A DNA stretch of 5,917 nucleotides from a bacterium (GTDB lineage: Bacteria > JAHJDO01): the NCBI GenBank assembly GCA_030631525.1, contig DAOVKY010000052.1, positions 1 through 5,917 on the forward strand, written 5' to 3'. Positions 1 to 5,495 of the stretch are shown here, piece by piece; position 1 is the stretch's first letter, and every line of letters begins with the position of its first letter. The notes below the pieces were generated by a model. It saw nothing but the letters and a program-made list of their open reading frames with translations, did not search any database and had not been told where the DNA came from. The position numbers and the translations under genes are program-made.

Positions 1-1
1 T

Positions 2-700
2 CTGGAGGCAGTAAGAGAAAATAAGCTTGATCCAATATTTATTTATGCTTCCACAAACAAGGTTTATGGAGGCATGACTGACATAAAAGTGATTGAAAGG
101 AATGGCAGATATGAATACGAGTCTTTGCCAGAGGGAATCTCTGAGGAAAGAATATTGGACTTTCATTCCCCATACGGCTGCTCAAAGGGCGCAGCTGACC
201 AATACGTCAGGGATTATTTCAGGATATATGGACTACGAACTGTTGTTATGCGGCAGAGTTGTATTTATGGGTATAGGCAATTTGGCGTGGAAGATCAGGG
301 CTGGGTTGCGTGGTTTACTATAGCTGCATCTCTGAATAAGCCAATCACAATCTATGGAGACGGGAAACAGGTTAGAGACGTATTGTTTATTGATGATTTA
401 GTTGATGCGTACGAAAAAGCTATAGAGAGTATAGAAGCTGCTTCCGGAAAAATCTATAACATAGGCGGCGGACCTAATAATAAGATGTCTTTGCTGGAAC
501 TTATTTCCTTCCTTGAGAGATTCTTGAATAAGAAAATAGAATATAGTTTTAGTGATTGGCGGACTGGTGATCAGCCTGTGTTTGTATGCAACATTGAGAA
601 AGCAAGAAAAGAGCTTGTATGGCAGCCCAAAACAGATGTAGAAACTGGAGTAAAAAAACTCTCTGATTGGATCAGCAAAAACAGGTTTTTGTTTGAATAA
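2..700 (+). CDS. NAD-dependent sugar epimerase, CDP-paratose/tyvelose 2-epimerase type (5'-truncated)
   Basis: The reading frame is already open at the first bases, so the N-terminal Rossmann half with the GxxGxxG NAD motif lies outside the window. Counting from the first visible codon, STNKVYGG is at residues 17-24 and holds the Ser/Thr of the SDR active site. The YxxxK pair (YGCSK) is at 58-62. Next come a RQSCIYGYRQFG stretch with DQGWVAWF, then YGDGKQVRD and IYNIGGG. This order, with GKQVRD, NIGG, SLLEL and a DQ-VF pair near the C-terminus, matches what I recall of CDP-tyvelose 2-epimerases (RfbE/Tyv). That family interconverts CDP-paratose and CDP-tyvelose in the cytoplasm. An internal ATG at 74 is not a plausible start because it would lose the NAD-binding domain and the STNK motif. 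The stop is TAA at 698-700. The family call is fairly firm. The true substrate is not, since neighbouring genes make dTDP sugars and no CDP-sugar genes are visible. Confidence 0.88.
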   Translation: MEAVRENKLDPIFIYASTNKVYGGMTDIKVIERNGRYEYESLPEGISEERILDFHSPYGCSKGAADQYVRDYFRIYGLRTVVMRQSCIYGYRQFGVEDQGWVAWFTIAASLNKPITIYGDGKQVRDVLFIDDLVDAYEKAIESIEAASGKIYNIGGGPNNKMSLLELISFLERFLNKKIEYSFSDWRTGDQPVFVCNIEKARKELVWQPKTDVETGVKKLSDWISKNRFLFE

Positions 701-708
701 TTAAGAAA

Positions 709-939
709 ATGTTAGCATTCATCAAAAAAGACTCTCTGTATAAAAACAGCGCATTGCTTTTTATTGCTGTAGAAACAGGGACTATAGGCTTAGTTATCAC
801 AAAGTATATTGTTCCAGCAGGAGTTATTGTATCTACTTTAGTTTTTGCAGCCAGATTCCAGATTATGGATGATGCTGGGACATTCCCTGTTGGAGAATGG
901 CTAAAAAAGCAGGCCTATATCCGCATCTTACAACAATGA
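709..939 (+). pseudogene. Chimeric 76-residue frame: flippase-like N-terminus joined to a radical SAM fragment
   Basis: This short frame starts 8 nt after the epimerase stop, with no convincing ribosome binding site. Residues 1-20 (KKDSLYKNSALLFIA) resemble the N-terminus of Wzx-type polysaccharide flippases, which often begin with a SLYKNS motif before the first membrane helix. Residues 23-49 are hydrophobic, with a YIVPAGVIVSTLVFAA stretch that could correspond to the flippase YSPxxVGIAS region after a small deletion. From residue 51 the sequence changes to QIMDDAGTFPVGEWLKK, which looks like the core of a B12-binding radical SAM protein. The frame then drifts into unrelated residues after an A-run. 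I read it as debris from two genes rather than a functional protein. A translated small membrane peptide cannot be excluded. The flippase reading is tentative and rests on recalled motifs. Confidence 0.55.
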
Positions 940-974
940 TAGGATATCCATGGGAAACTAGAAAGTATGAGTAA
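859..974 (+). pseudogene. Remnant of a B12-binding-type radical SAM protein, internally deleted and frameshifted
   Basis: Two pieces of the same kind of protein lie in different frames. The first (859-909) reads QIMDDAGTFPVGEWLKK. The second (903-971) reads KAGLYPHLTTMIGYPWET and ends at TAA 972-974. In intact radical SAM proteins with a B12-binding domain, as I recall them, the GTFPxGEWL and PHxTxMxGYPWET segments are separated by roughly 80-100 residues. Here they are fused at an A-run (903-908) within a CTAAAAAAGC stretch, so an internal deletion plus frame change is the simplest reading. The N-terminal B12 domain, the CxxxCxxC cluster motif and everything after GYPWETRK are missing, so no activity is possible. 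The start codon of the next gene (967) lies within the last codons of the remnant. Confidence 0.65.
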
Positions 975-2442
975 AATAGATATTTCAATTGTAATTCCAG
1001 CTTATAATGAAGCCAAGAAATTGCCATTATTTCTTAAACAGCTTATCTCTTATTGCATCCATAGTAAAAAAGTGTACGAAATAATCATAGTTGATGACGG
1101 CAGTTATGATAAAACCTTTGAAATTGCTGAATCTTACAAAGTTAATTTTTGCAACCTACATACAATCAAAATCAGAAAGAATAGAGGTAAGGGGCATGCC
1201 GTCAAAAGGGGGATCCTAAAATCCAATGGAGAAATATGTCTATTTCTTGATGCAGATGGCTCAACTTGTCCCGAAGAGATAGAGAAAAATATACATTATA
1301 TTTTAGAGAAAAATTACGATATTTTTATTGGTTCAAGAGCTTTGAAGGATAAAGAACAGATTTTGAAAGTTAAATGGTATAGAAAACTTATGGGAAAAAT
1401 ATTTAATTTTTTTGTACATGCGTTTTTTTTGGAAGATATCAAAGATACTCAATGTGGTTTTAAAATGTTTAAAAAAGAAGTTGTGAGACCTTTGTTCTCA
1501 AGAAGTTATTTGCAAGGTTTCGGTTTTGATATCGAGATTTTGTATCTTGCCCATAAAATGGGATACAAAGTTAAGGAAGGCCCTATTTCTTGGCATCATG
1601 TTGGTGGGGGCAAGATCAATCCATTTATGGATTCAATAAGAATGTTTTTTAATATATTGCAAGTAAAAAATTGGCATTATACACCAATTCATCTTTTTGC
1701 TGAACATATGGGCCCAGATGAGTATAAGTATATGTACGAGTTGGAAGAATATCACTGGTGGTTTGTTACTCGCAGGAACTTATTAATACACTTGATAAAA
1801 TCCCTAAAAATTTCTTTTCCAACTATTCTAGACGTTAGCACAGGGACAGGTGCCAATTTAGTGGTGCTTAGTAAATTAGGTAACGCATTTGGTATCGATA
1901 TTTCTGAAAAGGCTGTGGAATTCTGCAGAAAAAGAGGTTTGAAAAATGTAATACAGTCTTCGGCTGAGAAAATCAAATATAGGAAGGAAGCCTTCGATAT
2001 AGTTACCTGTCTTGATGTCTTGGAACATGTTTCAAATCCCTTGGAAGTATTGATTGAACTGAAGAGGGTTTTAAAAAATAAGGGCAAAATTATCATAACC
2101 GTTCCTGCTTTTAGAATTCTTTATAGTCAACACGATGAGGCCTTATGCCATTTAAGAAGATATGAAAAGAGTTCTTTGTTAAGCGATCTACATGAAGCGG
2201 GATTAAATGTTAAAAAAATTGGCTATTTTTTCTTTGCATCTTTTTTTATAGTGGCTCCAATAAGAATAATGAAAAAATTTCTTGTTCCTAGTCAAAAACC
2301 TTATAGTGATACCACTGCATTCCCGCCTAAGTTTTTAAATGAGTTTCTGAAATTTTTGTTCAAGATAGAGGTAAAAGTCTTAGATAGTTTTAAATTACCA
2401 TTTGGCACAACAATTTATGTTGTTGCATCCAAAAAGATATGA
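967..2442 (+). CDS. Bifunctional glycosyltransferase family 2 / SAM-dependent methyltransferase
   Basis: This 491-residue protein has two domains. Residues 1-237 are a GT-A family-2 glycosyltransferase: IPAYNE at 10-15, VDDGS at 42-46, the metal-binding DADGS at 95-99, and DTQCGFKMF at 160-168. These are typical of dolichyl- or polyprenyl-phosphate sugar synthases (ALG5/DPM1 type), which move a sugar from a nucleotide donor to a lipid phosphate at the inner membrane face. Residues 248-491 are a class I methyltransferase. They contain HWWFVTRRNLL at 263-273, the SAM loop LDVSTGTG at 288-295, the acidic GIDIS at 309-313, DVLEHV at 350-355, and HLRRY followed by a hydrophobic segment at 420-432 that may hold it to the membrane. 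Met248 looks like the former start of a free-standing methyltransferase, so this appears to be a gene fusion. The ribosome binding site is weak. The gene is more AT-rich than its neighbours, with long T runs, which suggests separate origin. Substrates of both domains are unknown. Confidence 0.9.
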   Translation: MSKIDISIVIPAYNEAKKLPLFLKQLISYCIHSKKVYEIIIVDDGSYDKTFEIAESYKVNFCNLHTIKIRKNRGKGHAVKRGILKSNGEICLFLDADGSTCPEEIEKNIHYILEKNYDIFIGSRALKDKEQILKVKWYRKLMGKIFNFFVHAFFLEDIKDTQCGFKMFKKEVVRPLFSRSYLQGFGFDIEILYLAHKMGYKVKEGPISWHHVGGGKINPFMDSIRMFFNILQVKNWHYTPIHLFAEHMGPDEYKYMYELEEYHWWFVTRRNLLIHLIKSLKISFPTILDVSTGTGANLVVLSKLGNAFGIDISEKAVEFCRKRGLKNVIQSSAEKIKYRKEAFDIVTCLDVLEHVSNPLEVLIELKRVLKNKGKIIITVPAFRILYSQHDEALCHLRRYEKSSLLSDLHEAGLNVKKIGYFFFASFFIVAPIRIMKKFLVPSQKPYSDTTAFPPKFLNEFLKFLFKIEVKVLDSFKLPFGTTIYVVASKKI

Positions 2443-2452
2443 GAGTCAATGA

Positions 2453-2575
2453 GAAAATGGAAAGTGGCGAAAATTGTTAAGACATCCAGTTTTAATGATG
2501 GGGATGCTTGCACTTCGATTTTTTGTAGGACTAGAGTATTTGCTAACTAACTTTAAGAAACGAGAGACAAAATGA
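2453..2575 (+). pseudogene. Short hydrophobic C-terminal-like remnant, origin unidentified
   Basis: Just after the GT2-methyltransferase stop, a frame shifted by one base is open for 40 codons up to TGA at 2573-2575. It lacks an early start codon. It contains LALRFFVGLEYLLTNFKK, a hydrophobic helix with a basic tail of the kind that ends many membrane-associated sugar enzymes. I think it is the tail of a lost gene because it lies between two genes, has no usable start, and has protein-like composition while the other two frames do not. I cannot name the parent. It could be the far end of the radical SAM gene whose other pieces lie at 859-974, but nothing in the sequence proves this. Confidence 0.35.
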
Positions 2576-2581
2576 TAATAT

Positions 2582-2597
2582 AATGACGTTTGTCATT
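2582..2597. repeat. Small perfect inverted repeat (6-bp arms, 4-nt loop)
   Basis: AATGAC and GTCATT flank GTTT in the gap before the SDR gene at 2685. There is no T-run behind it, so it is not an intrinsic terminator. It could be an operator half-site pair or a chance palindrome. It is the only symmetric element I found in the 242-bp gap. Confidence 0.3.
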
Positions 2598-2670
2598 TAT
2601 GAAAAAACGTTAGGGTATCTTTTAAGAATTTTAGTAGGTTTTACTTATGTTGCAGGAAATAAAAAAACTT

Positions 2671-2675
2671 AGGAG
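2671..2675 (+). promoter_or_regulatory. Ribosome binding site for the SDR gene at 2685
   Basis: AGGAG, followed by a 9-nt spacer to the ATG, is the clearest Shine-Dalgarno site in the window. It fixes the start at 2685. It also suggests that this gene begins a translational block, which continues through ATGA overlaps into the next two genes. Confidence 0.75.
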
Positions 2676-2684
2676 AAAGGCATT

Positions 2685-3815
2685 ATGCGAGAACTGGTTT
2701 TAGTAACAGGCGGTGCGGGCTTTATTGGTTCATATATTGTTGATGAGTTGGTGAAAAGAGGTTATAGGGTTAGGGTGCTGGATAATCTTGACCCTCAGGT
2801 GCATGGAGATAATGCAGACGTTCCAGAATACCTTAGTAAAGAAGCTGAATTTATAAATGGGGATGTCAGAAATACGGATGATGTCAGAAAAGCAATAGAT
2901 GGCGTTGAGATAATTTTTCATGAGGCTGCTGTTGTTGGCGTAGGCCAGTCAATGTATGAAATCAAGAAATATATGGATGTTAATACACTTGGCACTGCTA
3001 ATTTGCTTGAGGCTATAATAAAGCGTAAAAGCAAAATCAAAAAACTCATCGTAGCGTCTTCAATGTCAATATACGGAGAAGGCGAGTATGAATGCTCTAA
3101 ATGCGGCAGAATATCGCCAAAATTGAGACCTGTTGCCCAGTTAGAAAAAAGGCAGTGGGAGATGAAATGCCATATCTGCGGTAAAGATGCTAAACCAATT
3201 CCTACTAATGAAGAAAAGCACTTAAATTCTACATCCATTTATGCAATATCAAAGAAGGATCAGGAGGAGATGTGCCTATGCATTGGAAGAGCATACAACA
3301 TACCAACAGTTGCCTTAAGATATTTCAACACATACGGTCCAAGACAGGCTTTGTCTAATCCATATACAGGAGTTGCCGCTATTTTTTCATCCAGGCTTCT
3401 CAATAATCATAAGCCAATAATATATGAAGATGGTCTTCAGAGCAGGGATTTTGTGCATGTTAAAGATATTGTGCAAGCAAATATGCTTGCAATGGAATGC
3501 GATTCCGAACACATTCGGGATGAAATGTTTAACGTGGGAACAGGAAGGAGACTATCTATTCTGGATATAGCGAATGCGCTTATAAGCAGGCTAGATTTTA
3601 AGGGAAAGCCTGAAATCACTTATCAATTCAGAGAGGGAGACATCCGTCACTGCTATGCTGATATCTCTAAAATAAAGAAAAAACTCAGCTACTCTCCAAA
3701 GCATAAATTTGAGGACGGAATTGATGAACTTGTCAACTGGGTAAAAAAGCAGCATGCAGAGGATAGGATCCAACAGGCAAAAGTAGAGCTTGAAGAAAGA
3801 GGATTAACAAAATGA
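2685..3815 (+). CDS. NAD-dependent sugar epimerase with zinc-ribbon-like insert (dTDP-L-rhamnose 4-epimerase / WbiB-like)
   Basis: This is a 376-residue extended SDR enzyme. TGGAGFIGS at 8-16 binds NAD, SSMSIYG at 125-131 carries the catalytic Ser, and Y186-AIS-K190 is the YxxxK pair. LRYFNTYGPRQ at 211-221 and SRDFVHVKD at 253-261 are typical of the UDP-galactose 4-epimerase branch. Between the catalytic Ser and Tyr lies an insert with two CxxC pairs (C137/C140 and C162/C165), probably binding a metal. The same arrangement is familiar from the WbiB group, known to epimerise dTDP-L-rhamnose at C4 to dTDP-6-deoxy-L-talose. That role fits the rmlA and rmlD genes downstream, so I favour it, but the specificity is inferred. 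The active site lacks the Asp-Glu pair of dTDP-glucose 4,6-dehydratase, so it is not RmlB. A charged C-terminal tail (355-376) extends beyond the fold. The next gene overlaps it by ATGA. Confidence 0.9.
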   Translation: MRELVLVTGGAGFIGSYIVDELVKRGYRVRVLDNLDPQVHGDNADVPEYLSKEAEFINGDVRNTDDVRKAIDGVEIIFHEAAVVGVGQSMYEIKKYMDVNTLGTANLLEAIIKRKSKIKKLIVASSMSIYGEGEYECSKCGRISPKLRPVAQLEKRQWEMKCHICGKDAKPIPTNEEKHLNSTSIYAISKKDQEEMCLCIGRAYNIPTVALRYFNTYGPRQALSNPYTGVAAIFSSRLLNNHKPIIYEDGLQSRDFVHVKDIVQANMLAMECDSEHIRDEMFNVGTGRRLSILDIANALISRLDFKGKPEITYQFREGDIRHCYADISKIKKKLSYSPKHKFEDGIDELVNWVKKQHAEDRIQQAKVELEERGLTK

Positions 3816-4780
3816 ATGTATTAGTTACTGGCGGCTGTGGATTTATTGGTTCTCACCTGGCTGAAAAATTACTTAGTATTGGGCATGAGGTTTACATAAT
3901 AGACGACTTATCAACAGGCAGTATTAACAATATAAAACACCTTCAAACAAATCCAAAGTTTCATCTCAATAAAGACACAATCACAAATGACTCATTGCTT
4001 AGTTCAATAGTGGACAAAGTAGATATAATCTATCATCTGGCAGCTGCGGTTGGAGTACAACTGGTTATGAAAAGTCCTATCAGAACAATTGAAACTAATG
4101 TACATGGGACAGAGGCTGTCTTAAAAGCCACATCAAAACAGAATAAGAAGGTACTGATCGCATCAACATCAGAAGTATATGGGAAGAGTGAGAAAGTGCC
4201 GTATAAAGAGGATGATAACCTATTAATTGGCGCTTCTACGTTAGGAAGATGGAGTTATGCGTGTTCTAAGGCGCTGGATGAATTTTTAGCAATGGCATAT
4301 TGGAAAGAGAAGAAATTGCCGGTTGTAATTACCAGATTTTTTAATACGATTGGGCCAAGGCAAACAGGGCAATACGGAATGGTTGTTCCAAGGTTCATAA
4401 AGCAGGCTTTATCCGGGAAGCCGATAACTGTTTATGGAGACGGGAAACAGGCTCGCTGTTTTACGTATGTTGAGAATGTAGTTAATGCTATAATTAGTCT
4501 GATGGAAAATAAAGAGTCCATTGGACAAGTGTTCAATATTGGAAGTACGGAGGAGATAAGCATAGAAAATCTGGCAAAGAAAATAAAACAGTTGACGAGT
4601 AGTTCTTCAGAAATAGTCTATATCCCTTATGAGCAAGCGCATGAACATGGCTTTGAAGATATGCGTAGAAGAATACCAGATATATCCAAATTATCCGGAA
4701 TGCTTTCGAAAACTGGTGGATTTCCAAAACATGGGTTGGATGAGACATTGAAGTTAATAATAAAGAATTTTAAGTTATGA
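3812..4780 (+). CDS. NAD-dependent epimerase/dehydratase, UDP-glucuronate decarboxylase-like
   Basis: This 322-residue extended SDR enzyme starts in the ATGA overlap with the gene before it. AGAGGA lies 8 nt upstream of the ATG. TGGCGFIGS at 6-14 is the NAD motif, STSEVYG at 118-124 supplies the Thr-Ser-Glu active-site group, and Y149-ACS-K153 is the YxxxK pair inside GRWSYACSKALDEFLA. TRFFNTIGPRQ at 174-184 and YGDGKQARCFTYV at 208-220 follow. Thr-Ser-Glu and the RCFTYV stretch recall UDP-glucuronate decarboxylases (UDP-xylose synthase and the ArnA decarboxylase domain). The RW-Y-SK pattern is also ArnA-like. UDP-glucose 4-epimerases use a Ser-x-Thr pattern instead, so I prefer the decarboxylase side, but database naming of this group is mixed. 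The product would be a UDP-pentose or another modified UDP-sugar for glycan assembly. There is no membrane segment, so it is cytoplasmic. The SDR family is certain; the substrate is not. Confidence 0.88.
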   Translation: MNVLVTGGCGFIGSHLAEKLLSIGHEVYIIDDLSTGSINNIKHLQTNPKFHLNKDTITNDSLLSSIVDKVDIIYHLAAAVGVQLVMKSPIRTIETNVHGTEAVLKATSKQNKKVLIASTSEVYGKSEKVPYKEDDNLLIGASTLGRWSYACSKALDEFLAMAYWKEKKLPVVITRFFNTIGPRQTGQYGMVVPRFIKQALSGKPITVYGDGKQARCFTYVENVVNAIISLMENKESIGQVFNIGSTEEISIENLAKKIKQLTSSSSEIVYIPYEQAHEHGFEDMRRRIPDISKLSGMLSKTGGFPKHGLDETLKLIIKNFKL

Positions 4781-5490
4781 AAGGAATAATTCTATCAGGT
4801 GGTACAGGCACAAGGCTTTATCCTTTGACAAAGGTTATTAATAAGCATCTCTTGCCTGTTGGGAAAAAGCCTATTATTTATTATGCGATCGAACAACTGG
4901 TTAATGCCAATGTTACTGAAATCTTAATAGTTACAGGTGTTGATCACATGGGTGATATGGTTAATACGCTTGGCAGTGGAAAAGAGTTCGGATGCGAATT
5001 TACATACAAAGTTCAGGATGAAGCTGGAGGCATTGCGCAGGCAGTAGGGCTTGGAGAGAAATTCTCAGAGGGGAATAAAGTTATTGCAATATTAGGAGAT
5101 AATTTGTTTGAAGAGGACTTAAGCATTTATATTAATGAATACAGAAAACAGGAAACAGGCGCAAAGGTCTTGTTGAAAGAAGTAGCAAATCCCAGACGAT
5201 TTGGTGTTGCGAAGATTGTTGATAATAGGATCAAAGGAATTGAGGAAAAGCCAAAAATGCCCAAAAGCAAGTATGTAGTAACAGGAGTGTATATGTACGA
5301 TAGAAGAGCGTTTGAGATAATCAAGGGATTGAAGCCCTCTGCAAGGGGAGAGCTTGAGATTACAGATGTAAATAACCAATATATAGAGCAGGGAGATATG
5401 ACACATAATATTCTAAATGGATGGTGGATAGATGCAGGCACATTTGAATCACTAAAAAGGGCTAATGAGCTAATTGAAAAAAGGATGTGA
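4777..5490 (+). CDS. rmlA: Glucose-1-phosphate thymidylyltransferase (short form)
   Basis: This enzyme joins dTTP and glucose-1-phosphate to give dTDP-glucose and pyrophosphate, the first step to dTDP-L-rhamnose, in the cytoplasm. The nucleotidyltransferase signature GGTGTRLYPLT is at 8-18, with the phosphate-binding R13 and K23 (NKHLLPV). QDEAGGIAQA at 80-89 forms the base-binding region. GDN at 107-109 gives metal-binding D108. EKP is at 157-159, RGELEITDVN at 190-199 contacts the sugar, and WIDAGT at 217-222 supplies the second metal-binding Asp (D219). The protein has 237 residues, against about 290 in the E. coli enzyme, so it lacks the C-terminal extension that carries part of the allosteric site. 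Short forms of this kind are common in archaea and many anaerobes. It starts in an ATGA overlap with no clear ribosome binding site, so translation is probably coupled to the gene before. Another NTP or sugar is possible. Confidence 0.88.
   Translation: MKGIILSGGTGTRLYPLTKVINKHLLPVGKKPIIYYAIEQLVNANVTEILIVTGVDHMGDMVNTLGSGKEFGCEFTYKVQDEAGGIAQAVGLGEKFSEGNKVIAILGDNLFEEDLSIYINEYRKQETGAKVLLKEVANPRRFGVAKIVDNRIKGIEEKPKMPKSKYVVTGVYMYDRRAFEIIKGLKPSARGELEITDVNNQYIEQGDMTHNILNGWWIDAGTFESLKRANELIEKRM
5481..5485 (+). promoter_or_regulatory. Ribosome binding site for rmlD
   Basis: AAGGA lies inside the last codons of rmlA, 10 nt before TTG 5496. It supports TTG as the start. The alternative GTG at 5487 would leave only about 1 nt of spacing. 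Confidence 0.5.
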
Positions 5491-5495
5491 GAGAG

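Noticed and set aside
93..323. 76-codon frame on the + strand in another phase of the first epimerase gene
   Set aside because: It lies entirely inside the epimerase frame, which carries all the recognisable motifs.
1752..2096. 114-codon open frame on the minus strand inside the methyltransferase domain
   Set aside because: It lies opposite a strongly supported coding frame with clear methyltransferase motifs, and its translation shows no recognisable domain. It is an antisense shadow.
2482..2524. Possible terminator: CATCC/GGATG pairing followed by a T run
   Set aside because: The stem is only 5 bp with a 14-nt loop, and the T run comes 12 nt after the stem. It is too weak and badly spaced for an intrinsic terminator.
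2449..2550. 33-codon frame starting at ATG 2449
   Set aside because: It has no ribosome binding site and no recognisable features. The overlapping frame at 2453-2575 looks more protein-like.
2590..2621. Possible sigma-70 promoter with TTGTCA as -35
   Set aside because: The -35 match is good, but the candidate -10 boxes (TAGGGT at 15 bp, TATCTT at 20 bp) are badly spaced or poor. It remains possible but unsupported.
5127..5441. Overlapping minus-strand frames of 95 and 104 codons inside rmlA
   Set aside because: They are antisense to conserved RmlA motifs and show no protein-like pattern of their own.
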